DNA of 64,000 nt from Rhodopirellula halodulae (GCF_020966775.1 NZ_JAJKFV010000011.1:186001-250000); one strand, 5' to 3'. Numbered from the stretch's first letter, positions 39,201-47,816 are shown. Translations and numbers: made by a program. The notes: a model not told the origin generated them from the sequence alone.

Positions 39201-39580
39201 CTTTTCGCGAACGCAAGATCGAAGATCCTGTCGCTTACACGCCCACTTCAATTCAGCGCGAAGGCGAACGCGGCATCCGAATCGAATGGAACGACGGCGA
39301 AGTCAGCACGTGGACCGCGAGAGAACTTCGCGACACGTGTCCGTGCGCGACCTGCCGAGAGAAACGCGGTGAGACCGGTGGTCACCAAGCGTTTACGGTG
39401 ACCGATGCGAACGCGCCAGCCAAACCCATGGGACTGCCCGTGCTCAGTGCCGCGGAAGCACGGCCGCTCACGATCGATGGCATGCAGCCCGTCGGAACGT
39501 ATGCCTACAACATCCGCTTCAGCGACGGCCATTCTTCCGGCCTGTTCACGCTGGAACGTTTGCGGCGACCGGCGGACTGA
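39197..39580 (+). CDS. DUF971 domain protein
   Basis: The protein has 127 aa from ATG 39197, which overlaps the dehydratase stop by four bases; an upstream frame inside that gene is not used. [31 protein letters not shown] and a [20 protein letters not shown] end define DUF971 (the N-terminal part of gamma-butyrobetaine hydroxylase). The CPCATC cysteines may bind metal. Members are often linked with iron-sulfur proteins; coupling to an iron-sulfur dehydratase suggests it helps that enzyme, which is inference. Its last 35 bases overlap the convergent transglutaminase gene. Confidence 0.87.
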   Translation: MTFRERKIEDPVAYTPTSIQREGERGIRIEWNDGEVSTWTARELRDTCPCATCREKRGETGGHQAFTVTDANAPAKPMGLPVLSAAEARPLTIDGMQPVGTYAYNIRFSDGHSSGLFTLERLRRPAD

Positions 39581-41837
39581 GCTTCACCGCCTCGTGTTCG
39601 CCGCGGTAGCACGCCACCGCGTGATCCCGATACCAATCGGCAGCACGCAATAATTCCTCGCGAGCGGGACTGTCAGTGGTCTCGACTTCCAAACGAGTCG
39701 CAAAACGATGCAGCGTTTCACTGGGACTTCGGACCCAACCAAGACGTCGGATTCGGCGGTCCATGCGTCGACGCTCCGCTGCCAGACGAACGCTGCGTTC
39801 GTCAATCTCATTCCCACGATTGCGTCGCCATAAAACCGCGACCAAGAAGATCAACAAAGGAACCTGCGCCCAACGGAACAAAGTCACCAAGGTGTCCGTT
39901 GTCCGCACCGACGCCCACCACTGAAGCAAGGGTGAAAAGAAACTGGTGCTGACGTCTTCGGCCGCATCCGCTCCGCCATCACCACCAGCCGCCAACAACG
40001 CTTGCTCTTTGCGACGCAGAGTGAAGTACGAACGCCCCGGAGTGGACTCAACCGGCAACCAGCGTGATGACTCTCGGTCAAAGTACTCCACCCAAGCGTG
40101 TGCATCACGGTTTCGGGCCAGGTACGCGTCACCGGCGTCATTCAGCTCGTCCATGATGTAGCCGGTGACATACCGCGATGGGATGCCCTCCGTTCGCAGC
40201 ATCAACGCCGTTGCGCTGGCAAACAATTCGCAGTGGGCTGGATGCCGAGATCGCAAGAAATGAATCAACGGATCCAATCCCTCGGGCACCGTCACCGGCT
40301 TGAGCGAGTATTGATAGTTTGATTGAAAGTGTTCCGCGATCCGTTCGGCCTTTTCCGCATCCGTTGACGCTCCGCGAACCAACTCCCGAGTCAATCGTGC
40401 GGCCTCGCGTTCAATTGCCGTCTCCACCCGCGTCATGGAATCACGTTCTAGTTGGTAAAGCGTTTCCGCCGGGGGTAGATCCTGCACCGCGACCACCCAT
40501 GGGTGACGCACTTCGACGCCATAGCTGAGCAGCCCGTGCGGCGAGACCCCCACGCCTTCGCCCGCAAGCTCCACCCAACGTGTCGTCGCCGGCAAGAAAA
40601 CTTTCCGCCCCTTCGCGGGATCCCCCTGAATTTCAATCGTCCCAACGAAGTCACCGCCACCCGGATCTGCACCTTCGACGCCGTTCCAATTCAACAGTTG
40701 GATGGAGTCATCGACCTCCTCCTCCACCGAACCGAATCGCATGCTGTACCGGCGTCGTTGGTGGTCAGCCATTTCTCTCAGTGGCACCGTCGCGGGACCG
40801 GTTGATCGCAAAAAGCGAGCTTCGGCGACTCGCCGCACACCGCTGTCCGGCGGTGATTGAAAGATCCATTTTCGCGACGTTCGCCAACGCCCATCGCTGT
40901 ACGAGTCATACACGTTGCCTCGAAGGTACCCCGGTTCCGTTTCAGCGAAACCTCGCAGGGCCACGTTCGCTGGGTCATTCAAAATGGACTCTCGAACATT
41001 CCCAATTCGCGACCCGTTGACGTATCGATCACCGCCTCCCCAACCGCGAGTGGTGTTGGCTTCCAAGCGTTCGTTCAGTTGTGCCATCACGCCCGCCTGA
41101 ACTTCCGGCAGCACGGCAATCGTCGCGTGCGTGGTGGCTGAGGCTGCGACCAACATGGCAAAGAGTGCAAAGAACCGAAACAGTCCCGCGCTCATTCGCT
41201 TTGGATTTCGGTAGGCATCGGATGTCCCGCCGCTGGACAACGGTTGGAACGCGGACTCGGTGGAATCATGGTTTCCGGAAATGACATGTGCGGCAAAAAC
41301 GAAGCCCACACAAACGATCAAACCAAGCCCCGTTTGTGCGGTGACGGTCGTGCTCAAACCACCGCCGGCGACGGCCATCAATACAACGATCATTCCCAAG
41401 ATCAACATCATCACGTGCCCGTGCTTGGGCCAGCGGATCCAAAGAATGCAAAGCAAAACAAACGCGGTGTGACCGATCGTGTCGACCGCGACCAACAGGA
41501 TGTTGGGCACACCTTGCAAGGCGGGAACGAATCGCCAGACAAACACGAGAAAGACTCCGCCCACCAGACTGACAAAGAGTAGCAAGCCTCGGATCAACTG
41601 CTTCTTCCACGACTCTTGCTTGACCGGACTCGTCGTCTCGCCCGCACGCGTTTCACGCAAATGCGACACCACCACCGCGACAACGGCAATGATCGCAAAC
41701 GTCAGGCAACCCGGTGTCGAAACGAATGTCCCACCAATGAAGAACGCCAACCCGACCGTCAGTGCACCCAGGATCGTCCGGTTGTCTGTCAACCAATCTC
41801 GCCAATCCATTGGCCTCGTCACGGCAGTTTCTCTCAC
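39546..41837 (-). CDS. TgpA-like transglutaminase membrane protein
   Basis: The protein has 763 aa from GTG 41837, overlapping the DUF58 stop by four bases; ATG 41810 is an alternative. Six N-terminal membrane segments (to about residue 240) precede an extracytoplasmic transglutaminase domain. Its catalytic set is visible: Cys in HCELFASATALMLRTEGIPSR, His in DAHAWVEYF and Asp/Glu region LPVESTPGRS. One further membrane segment (VPLLIFLVAVLW, about 655) and a cytoplasmic tail follow. With DUF58 and MoxR it forms the widespread three-gene module thought to assemble or process surface proteins. It is convergent with, and overlaps, the DUF971 gene. Confidence 0.92.
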   Translation of the reverse strand: MRETAVTRPMDWRDWLTDNRTILGALTVGLAFFIGGTFVSTPGCLTFAIIAVVAVVVSHLRETRAGETTSPVKQESWKKQLIRGLLLFVSLVGGVFLVFVWRFVPALQGVPNILLVAVDTIGHTAFVLLCILWIRWPKHGHVMMLILGMIVVLMAVAGGGLSTTVTAQTGLGLIVCVGFVFAAHVISGNHDSTESAFQPLSSGGTSDAYRNPKRMSAGLFRFFALFAMLVAASATTHATIAVLPEVQAGVMAQLNERLEANTTRGWGGGDRYVNGSRIGNVRESILNDPANVALRGFAETEPGYLRGNVYDSYSDGRWRTSRKWIFQSPPDSGVRRVAEARFLRSTGPATVPLREMADHQRRRYSMRFGSVEEEVDDSIQLLNWNGVEGADPGGGDFVGTIEIQGDPAKGRKVFLPATTRWVELAGEGVGVSPHGLLSYGVEVRHPWVVAVQDLPPAETLYQLERDSMTRVETAIEREAARLTRELVRGASTDAEKAERIAEHFQSNYQYSLKPVTVPEGLDPLIHFLRSRHPAHCELFASATALMLRTEGIPSRYVTGYIMDELNDAGDAYLARNRDAHAWVEYFDRESSRWLPVESTPGRSYFTLRRKEQALLAAGGDGGADAAEDVSTSFFSPLLQWWASVRTTDTLVTLFRWAQVPLLIFLVAVLWRRNRGNEIDERSVRLAAERRRMDRRIRRLGWVRSPSETLHRFATRLEVETTDSPAREELLRAADWYRDHAVACYRGEHEAVKLSPPVAANVPA

Positions 41838-43207
41838 GCCAGCACCCCTTCACGAGATTCGCTTGGATTTTCAGTACGGATTTCGGTGGAAGCACCTGCT
41901 GGATCGTTTCCAAACCACTCCTCAGCAAAGTCCTCCACATTGATCCACATCAAATCGGGCATGTTGGAACCATTGACCGTTTCACGGTCACGTCTCGAAA
42001 ACACCACCCCGTGGAACGTGCCGCCGGGATGAGGCAGGGCGTTCAGAATCTCGTCCGCCTTCGAAGCATCGATGGGCTGCGCCTCCGCCAGCGCCATCAG
42101 CAACGGGATCGGATCCGCAGCACCTTCGCAGAGAACGATCTGCAGATCGCCCGACTGCTCTTGCTTGTGAAGCACCGACGGCGCGTTCCATGGAACCACC
42201 AATTGCACCTGAACGTTGGCTCCCACCAACGTTTCCAATCCCGCCGAAGCGATGGACAACAACCTTTCCAATGAAATGTCTTCGTCTTCCGTGACACGCC
42301 GCCAACGAAACGATTGCGGCAACGGAACGGCTTCCTCGTTGGGTGACGTGTCGACAAATACGGTCACGGTTTGCTTCGCCGCCGAGTTGAACTCACGCAA
42401 AATCGGTTTGCCCAATCGTGCCCAGGACGCAAAGTCCCAACGCCGCACCGACATGCCAACTCGATATTCACGACTGCCGACATAGTGTTGGTGATCACCT
42501 TGGGCCAACCCGACCGCGAGCCCCCGCAGGTTCGCCTGAATCGCTCGCCAAGCCATGTCGTTCTCAAAATCCATTCGACGTGGCGTGACCACCACGGTTT
42601 CATCGCTTGCGATCCACTGCGTGCTTCGGAACAAGTGGAACGGGAACAACGACTCAACTCGTACCGCAGGCATGGACTGAACGCCCCGTCGAACAAACGT
42701 CAGTACCTGATCGAAGTAGGCGCTGCCGCGGGGTTCCATCTCGGGAATCGACAGCATTCGAATCTTGTGTTGATCCAGTTCGATCGTTGCGCGTCCCGCC
42801 GCGTCCCGTTTGGGATCCAATCCCGCATAAAGATTCATTGCCGGCAAGCGTCCTTGATGCAGAAGGTTCACCCGCGTCATCAACGGATCACCAGCGCGCA
42901 CCGCAATTGGCAAATCCATCGCCACTTTCAAACGAGGCGTCATCACACGATTGATGGCCCAACCAACAACAAACATCGCGAAGCAACTCGCGAACATTCC
43001 CATCCAAGGATATCCCCAGACGATGTTCATTGAGATGATGCCAATCAACAACAACGTGACGGAACCACCCGTCAAGCTGCGTCGCAGACTCAACCACCAA
43101 CCAATGGGATTGCACCAACGCAGAGTTTTGAGAAACAAACGCCGCATCGAACGCCGACGTTTCAATGCGGCCGCCTCAGCTGTCAATTCTCGTTTGCTTT
43201 GTGCCAT
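41834..43207 (-). CDS. DUF58 domain protein
   Basis: The protein has 457 aa from ATG 43207. A basic N-terminus is followed by two close membrane segments (about 45-85). The DUF58 block is at GDHQHYVGSREYRVGMSVRRWDFASWARLGKP, matching the usual G-D...R-x-Y-x-x-G-D-x-x-R-x-I-x-W pattern, with VFVDTSPNEE after it as a von Willebrand A-like strand. It acts with MoxR ATPases and transglutaminase-like proteins. It lies 85 bases downstream of moxR and is translationally coupled to the transglutaminase. Confidence 0.9.
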   Translation of the reverse strand: MAQSKRELTAEAAALKRRRSMRRLFLKTLRWCNPIGWWLSLRRSLTGGSVTLLLIGIISMNIVWGYPWMGMFASCFAMFVVGWAINRVMTPRLKVAMDLPIAVRAGDPLMTRVNLLHQGRLPAMNLYAGLDPKRDAAGRATIELDQHKIRMLSIPEMEPRGSAYFDQVLTFVRRGVQSMPAVRVESLFPFHLFRSTQWIASDETVVVTPRRMDFENDMAWRAIQANLRGLAVGLAQGDHQHYVGSREYRVGMSVRRWDFASWARLGKPILREFNSAAKQTVTVFVDTSPNEEAVPLPQSFRWRRVTEDEDISLERLLSIASAGLETLVGANVQVQLVVPWNAPSVLHKQEQSGDLQIVLCEGAADPIPLLMALAEAQPIDASKADEILNALPHPGGTFHGVVFSRRDRETVNGSNMPDLMWINVEDFAEEWFGNDPAGASTEIRTENPSESREGVLA

Positions 43208-43292
43208 CGTGATCTTCCGGTTCGCCGTGTGCCATCACACCAGCCAAGTTGGATGTTTCTCATCGGTCCCGCGGACGGAAACGGGGTCTGTC

Positions 43293-44309
43293 TCAAACGG
43301 GGATCGGCGTTTGATCCACAATCGACGCGATGATCTGACGTGCTTCCATCGAGGTGGCGGTTCCGTGACGCGTGCTAACACGGTGGGACAACACCAACGT
43401 CGCGAAATGTTGCACATCATCAGGCAACACATAGTCCCGCCCACGCAACACCGCTCGCGCCTGTGCCGCACGCAACAACATTTTGCTTCCTCGCGGGCTG
43501 CATCCAACCCGCAACCGAGTGTCCTGACGCGTCGCAGTTGCCAACGCCACCACGTACGACGCCACTTTCCGATCCGTCCGAATTCGTCGCACCCAGTTTT
43601 GCAATAAGATCAATTCGTCCGCATGCATCACCGGCTTCAAGCCGACTACTGGCTCGGACTCGGACTGCTCCAGCAACAGTTCAATTTCGCTTTCGGCATC
43701 GGGGTAATCCATCGACAACCGTAGCAGGAACCGGTCCAGTTGCGATTCGGGCAGTGGGAACGTGCCTTCAAATCCAGCCGGGTTCTGAGTGGCGATGACC
43801 ATGAATGGATGCTTCAGATCGTAGCGTTCCCCATCGATCGTGACTTGCGATTCCGCCATCGCTTCAAGCAATGCACTCTGCGTTCGCGGTGACGCTCGGT
43901 TGACCTCGTCCGCGACCAACAGATTGCAAAACACCGGTCCAGGACGAAACTCAAACTCGCCTTTGGATTGCAAGTAAATCGGACCACCCAAAATATCCGC
44001 GGGCAGCAAATCGGGCGTGCATTGAATCCGCTGGTATTCCAAATCGATCAAACGCGAAACGGATTTGGCCAGGGTGGTTTTGCCGACGCCCGGTACGTCC
44101 TCCAGCAACACGGACCCTTCGGCCAGCAGAGCCGTCAGCACCGCTTCGATCACGTCGTCTTTTCCACGAATGACCTGACGCAAACGCACGGACACTTCCT
44201 GCAAATGCTTCCAAGGCAACTGCAACTCATCCGGCAAATTGGATTCAGTGTCTTTGGCGACCGTCACAGGATTCGCGGACGGGGCATCGGATGGGGCAGG
44301 GGAATACAA
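43293..44309 (-). CDS. MoxR-family AAA+ ATPase
   Basis: The protein has 338 aa from TTG 44309; GTG 44267 (MTVAKDTESNLPDELQ) would shorten it by 14 residues. Motifs: GKDDVIEAVLTALLAEGSVLLEDVPGVGKTTLAKS (Walker A), VFCNLLVADEVNRASPRTQSALLEAM (Walker B), VIATQNPAGFEGTFPLPESQLDRFLL (sensor 1 and arginine region). CSPRGSKMLLRAAQARA is the C-terminal sensor 2. MoxR proteins act as chaperone-like ATPases for partners carrying von Willebrand A or DUF58 domains. It is the first gene of the three-gene operon. Confidence 0.94.
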   Translation of the reverse strand: MYSPAPSDAPSANPVTVAKDTESNLPDELQLPWKHLQEVSVRLRQVIRGKDDVIEAVLTALLAEGSVLLEDVPGVGKTTLAKSVSRLIDLEYQRIQCTPDLLPADILGGPIYLQSKGEFEFRPGPVFCNLLVADEVNRASPRTQSALLEAMAESQVTIDGERYDLKHPFMVIATQNPAGFEGTFPLPESQLDRFLLRLSMDYPDAESEIELLLEQSESEPVVGLKPVMHADELILLQNWVRRIRTDRKVASYVVALATATRQDTRLRVGCSPRGSKMLLRAAQARAVLRGRDYVLPDDVQHFATLVLSHRVSTRHGTATSMEARQIIASIVDQTPIPV

Positions 44310-44383
44310 AACAGTTCACTCGGAAGAAAAGAGAGAAGAGGCTGCCAACGTGAAATGGATCCAGCGGGATCCGCCGCGATGAC

Positions 44384-44836
44384 TCACGAAGGATCGTTCG
44401 TTTTGTTCTGCGACGTTGCGTTGTCTGAAGTTGTGTTGTATGACGTTGCGTTGTCCGAAGCGGCTTCGCCACCTTTGTTCTTGACCAGACAATGAAATCC
44501 GTAACAGGGTTGTTCGTCTTCGCGTTCTTCAACCGAAGCCTGCAGGATCTCTTGGACCTGCGCCATTCGGTCTTCGTCCAGCGTCATCGAAACCACTCGC
44601 TGTTGTCCGTCGGGTCCCAGCACCGCGGTGGTCAGCACCGCAACGCAACCAGGGTAACGCAGGGCTCCGATGATATTCTCCCCGACTTGCTGTTCAGCGT
44701 TCTTGATCGTCGTCACGAACTGAGCCAACTGATTCGCGTCCGGCGGATTCGCGATTTGAAAATTGGACAGTTTTTCAGGCGGCGGTTGCCCCTCGGGGAA
44801 ATCCTCCGAAGGCGAGGGAAACGATGGGGAACTCAT
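44384..44836 (-). CDS. Conserved hypothetical protein with repeated Asn/Thr-rich tail
   Basis: The protein has 150 aa from ATG 44836. The N-terminus is Pro/Ser-rich. The central part (NAEQQVGENIIGALRYPGCVAVLTT ... DGQQRVVSMTLDEDRMAQVQEILQ) looks folded. CYGFHCLVKNKG follows, and the tail has two 10-residue units (SDNATSYNTT, SDNATSQNKT). I do not recognise the family. It lies 74 bases upstream of moxR on the same strand and may be the first gene of that transcript. No signal or membrane segment is visible. Confidence 0.65.
   Translation of the reverse strand: MSSPSFPSPSEDFPEGQPPPEKLSNFQIANPPDANQLAQFVTTIKNAEQQVGENIIGALRYPGCVAVLTTAVLGPDGQQRVVSMTLDEDRMAQVQEILQASVEEREDEQPCYGFHCLVKNKGGEAASDNATSYNTTSDNATSQNKTNDPS
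44399..44458. repeat. 30-base imperfect tandem repeat, two units
   Basis: Two consecutive 30-base units on the coding (minus) strand share the core GACAACGCAACGTC and encode the paired Asn/Thr-rich decapeptides at the C-terminus of the hypothetical protein. The period keeps the frame. Confidence 0.75.
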
Positions 44837-44967
44837 GAAGCAGCGTTCTCGAGATGGAAAGACAAGATGGAATCGATGGAACGACGACAGCAGGGTAAAC
44901 AGTAGAAAAGAAACGAGACTTCATCGCACGGGAAGAACACCGCCAACGTTCCTGCCGCCTCCCCATT

Positions 44968-45513
44968 CTAGCCAACTCGTCCGTGCAGTCGTGACGCCGG
45001 AACAGTCTCGATCCGCCCTAATCCCGCGATGACGTGGCATACGTTGACCCGTAGAACATAAAACGCGAAATCGGAGAAGTCCGCCACCATTCGCGAATTG
45101 GGATGACGCCGCAAGAAAACTTCTCGCGCATTCATCTCCTCATCATGCGACAAAGGTTGCAGTTCCCCGATCAAGGTCGCACGTCCGGAACTCATGGGGT
45201 CGATCCCTGACAATGTCGATTCGCACAGCAAGAGCGACACCGCCGACGACCGCGCCAGGTTTTGGGTATGCACCGCCAAACGGCTCAGCAACATCGCCAC
45301 CGACGCCGCCCCAACTCGAGCCACCGACACCAATGAGACATACGGAACCACATCGTCCAGCGACGCGGATGTCACAGGTGGATCCTTCGCCGGTGATTCC
45401 GCAGAGACGGTCGGCCAATCCGATCGGACGGAAACGGTCCCCAAGAAACCAGCGCCGCACTCGTTCATCAACTGCGATGCCACGTCCTCGGCCGAGCGTT
45501 TAGGCGTCGTCAT
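44968..45513 (-). CDS. HugZ-like pyridoxamine-oxidase-fold protein
   Basis: The protein has 181 aa from ATG 45513. AMLLSRLAVHTQNLARSSAVSLLLCE and GRATLIGELQPLS are the split-barrel strands of the FMN/haem-binding PNPOx family. REVFLRRHPNSRMVADFSDFAFYVLRVNVCHVIAGLGRIETV matches the HugZ subgroup (ARH-P ... F-x-D-F-x-x-Y ... GFGR), where some members degrade haem. The C-terminal extension of full HugZ proteins is missing, so it may be a shorter relative. Its start lies 14 bases inside the end of the GNAT gene, so the two are probably coupled. Confidence 0.8.
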   Translation of the reverse strand: MTTPKRSAEDVASQLMNECGAGFLGTVSVRSDWPTVSAESPAKDPPVTSASLDDVVPYVSLVSVARVGAASVAMLLSRLAVHTQNLARSSAVSLLLCESTLSGIDPMSSGRATLIGELQPLSHDEEMNAREVFLRRHPNSRMVADFSDFAFYVLRVNVCHVIAGLGRIETVPASRLHGRVG

Positions 45514-45988
45514 ACGGCTTCACCATTTTGCGGTGTGGTAAAGAAATTTCCGTGAAGGTTTCTCCCACCTGCGTGTAGCCCGCTTTCTCGTAGAACCCGA
45601 TGGCGGTTTCTCGAGCGTGCAAATGGAACTGTTGATAGCCGCGTTCCTTCAGGGCTTCTTCGACCTTCTGCAACAGTTGCTTGCCGACCCCGGTTCCTTG
45701 GCACTCAGGGTCCACCGCCATCTGACGCAACTTCACCGAACTGGAGGTCAGCGGTTTCGCGGAAATCACCGCGGCGAGCTGGTCGGAACCGTTTCGCAAT
45801 CCAAAGTGCAGGTCAGCGTATTCGCCGTCCAATTCTTCCGCCGTCAACTTCAGTCCCAGCGGTTCGCGCAGCACGCGATGCCGTAGATCAAGAGCTTCTT
45901 GATACAGCGGTGTGCACCATTCGATTTCCAGGAATTCCAACCGATCGTCTCCCGGTCCAGTCCAACGTGTAGGTTCCTCTCGCGGCAT
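45500..45988 (-). CDS. GNAT family N-acetyltransferase
   Basis: The protein has 162 aa from ATG 45988 (MPREEPTRWTG); an upstream TTG frame adds 16 residues. It is similar to the ElaA-type group: LYQEALDLRHRVLREPLG near the N-terminus and VKLRQMAVDPECQGTGVGKQLLQKVEEALKERGY as the acetyl-CoA binding loop (Q-x-x-G-x-G). LHARETAIGFYEKAGYTQVGETF is the final motif. The substrate is unknown. It overlaps the HugZ-like gene by 14 bases. Confidence 0.9.
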   Translation of the reverse strand: MPREEPTRWTGPGDDRLEFLEIEWCTPLYQEALDLRHRVLREPLGLKLTAEELDGEYADLHFGLRNGSDQLAAVISAKPLTSSSVKLRQMAVDPECQGTGVGKQLLQKVEEALKERGYQQFHLHARETAIGFYEKAGYTQVGETFTEISLPHRKMVKPYDDA

Positions 45989-46066
45989 CGACAGAAACCA
46001 TTGTAGCGGACCGAGCGAGCGTTCACCCGCCAGCACACCCGTCAGCAGGCATTCATCCGATCGGGC

Positions 46067-46945
46067 TCATTCGTACTCGTCGAATTCGTCTGGATCGCCG
46101 CAAATCGGATCCAAAACCAGACCGCTCCACACGACCATTCGTCCGGCGGTGGGCCACAGAGCCAACACGGCCGCGATGGAAATCGCCGTAACAAGTTCGT
46201 CCAGCATCCACGGCAATTCGACTCGAGCCAGCAAACATCCGGCCGCGGAAAAGCAGGCGGCGGAGATCAACAAGGCGGATCGATAGGCCCACGCGATGCG
46301 GCGGCTGACCCGGCATGATTCATAAATGTTCCGGCTGGGGTTGTCCCACTGAGCGATGAAGCTGCGAAGCGCCACACCACGAGGGTAGTGACGCAAACCG
46401 TTGAGCAACGAATCAAATCGAGCTTGCCGATACAGGTGAGGCATTTGCCAGTGAATCAGACCACCGGCAACCAAAGCCACAACCGCCAGTCCGAACATCC
46501 ACCACGGCGACAACCAAGGTGCCAAGCCTTCTCGCACGGACGCACGCAGTGACACGGAGTGCGCGAGGCTGGTTTGCAATGGGAACATCGCCAGGGCGAT
46601 CAAGCTGGCTCGCAAGAAACGTCGCTCAACCGCCAGATTCGAAAGCTGCAATTTCCGGCGTGCGATCGCGGGATACCGATGCTTCACTCGAACGCCGAAC
46701 GCACGTGCAAACAGCGGAAACACGAAGAGGCTGATTCCGATCACCAGCGTCGTTGCAACCACGGCATTCAAAACGCTGATGGTCGCACCGCTCACCGATG
46801 ACAACACCAACAACAGTTGGATCGTCTCCGTCACCACACAAGCGAACGCTAAAGACAACGCCAAGGAACCAGTGGCAGCCAACGTCAACGCGCCGCGGCG
46901 CATCGAGACTCGGTTGGACGTGGAAGTAGTGGGTTTCCAGAGCAA
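46067..46945 (-). CDS. Multi-pass membrane protein of unknown function
   Basis: The protein has 292 aa from TTG 46945; ATG 46903 is the first ATG. Hydrophobic segments lie about 20-45, 55-78, 108-125, 148-165, 220-240 and 250-270. No enzyme motif is recognised; the tail PICGDPDEFDEYE is acidic. The reading frame upstream of the TTG stays protein-like (IEIGDANPDVPL) back to a TGA at 46984-46982. In the same frame it continues beyond that TGA as an 82-codon open frame from GTG 47230. The gene may therefore have lost its original N-terminus to a nonsense change, or begin at a weak start. Confidence 0.65.
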   Translation of the reverse strand: MLWKPTTSTSNRVSMRRGALTLAATGSLALSLAFACVVTETIQLLLVLSSVSGATISVLNAVVATTLVIGISLFVFPLFARAFGVRVKHRYPAIARRKLQLSNLAVERRFLRASLIALAMFPLQTSLAHSVSLRASVREGLAPWLSPWWMFGLAVVALVAGGLIHWQMPHLYRQARFDSLLNGLRHYPRGVALRSFIAQWDNPSRNIYESCRVSRRIAWAYRSALLISAACFSAAGCLLARVELPWMLDELVTAISIAAVLALWPTAGRMVVWSGLVLDPICGDPDEFDEYE

Positions 46946-47264
46946 GGGAACGTCCGGGTTGGCATCGCCAATTTCGATCGATCATGGACAGACAAAGTCG
47001 TCCAACTGAGCAATCTCAGGCGGAGTGAGGAAAAGGGATTCAAAGGGAGGAGAAGACGACGACGAATGTCGACCCGCTTTCCAAAACGCGTGATCATCCG
47101 TGGGTGCCCGCATTGCAGCGTTGGCTACCTCGGCCATGCGTTTAGGAAAGCGATGGCACCGACAAAACGGTGCGTCATCCAAAGCCGGGTGATTCGCGGA
47201 AATGCCAATGGAGTCTCCGCCATCACTCACAAGCTTGGGTCACATTAGTTTCCCAAATCCTTCA

Positions 47265-47280
47265 TAGCAAACGTTTTGCG
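47265..47280. promoter_or_regulatory. Operator candidate TAGCAAA-CG-TTTTGCG
   Basis: The left half-site TAGCAAA is identical to that of the palindrome before imuA' (48212-48229); the right half TTTTGC has one extra T. It lies 35 bases upstream of the minus-strand GTG 47230 and 170 bases upstream of the clamp-motif gene, so either could be the target. Confidence 0.4.
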
Positions 47281-47351
47281 ACGACACGGGGAATTCGAGC
47301 ACCCCCTAAAAGGACAATCCTTTCAACCGTCACAAACGGTCGACTTTCGGC

Positions 47352-47370
47352 TGTGACCAAACGTGTCACA
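47352..47370. promoter_or_regulatory. Inverted repeat TGTGAC-N7-GTCACA
   Basis: Perfect 6-base arms 80 bases before the clamp-motif gene; a third copy of GTCACA is at 47329-47334. The spacing is too wide for a classic CRP site. It could be a regulator site or a weak hairpin. Confidence 0.4.
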
Positions 47371-47450
47371 GGCCTGGCGAACAATCTTTTCAGTGAGACG
47401 TGACCCCCACGTCCTCTCGGCCTCCCGCCCCACTGACGAAGGTTTTTCGA

Positions 47451-47816
47451 ATGACTCAGCTGTCCCTTTTCGACGCCATCGCACCGGTTTCTCCCGTGGT
47501 CGTCCCGGCTTCCGCAGTCACTGCATCGGAACCGGCGGCATCCTCCGCTTCAAAGCCATCGTCAGCCTCTTCGAATGACTCCGGCCGCACCGACGATTCG
47601 GGCACCTCGTTGCTGGCCCTCGCCGAATTGATTCGCGAAGGCCGTGAACAGCTCGCCGCTCACCGCGGCACCACTCAGCGTCCCATTCAACGCATCGGTG
47701 ATTTGGCTCAAGCCGTTTTACATCGCCACGATCTGGTGGCACGTCGCCGGGCCGCTTCGCGTCAGAAAGCCAACGACTTTGACGCTGCCACGGACAACGT
47801 TCAGGTCGCTTCCTGA
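47451..47816 (+). CDS. Small protein with N-terminal beta-clamp binding motif
   Basis: The protein has 121 aa from ATG 47451; a TTG-like upstream start (47400) reads poorly. It opens MTQLSLFDAIAP: QLSLF is the consensus pentapeptide by which bacterial polymerases and repair proteins bind the DnaN sliding clamp. A Ser/Ala/Pro-rich linker (about 15-55) follows. A helical part comes next, LLALAELIREGREQLAAHRG and RIGDLAQAVLHRHDLVARRR, rich in Arg and Leu. I recognise no family. Proximity to imuA'-imuB suggests a role in DNA repair or translesion synthesis. The end overlaps the convergent LapA-like gene by 16 bases. Confidence 0.7.
   Translation: MTQLSLFDAIAPVSPVVVPASAVTASEPAASSASKPSSASSNDSGRTDDSGTSLLALAELIREGREQLAAHRGTTQRPIQRIGDLAQAVLHRHDLVARRRAASRQKANDFDAATDNVQVAS

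Larger units (their letters stand above)
46946..47450. other. 505-base gap with candidate operators and an 82-codon frame
   Basis: No confidently annotated gene. On the minus strand 46982-47230 (GTG start) is an 82-codon frame ending SLFLTPPEIAQLDDFVCP, in phase with the membrane protein downstream of its TGA. It has no recognised motif. The right part holds an imperfect palindrome at 47265-47280, related to the imuA' site, and an inverted repeat at 47352-47370, ahead of the clamp-motif gene at 47451. Confidence 0.5.

Noticed and set aside
47352-47370. CRP binding site
   Set aside because: The arms TGTGA and TCACA are present but nine bases apart instead of six.
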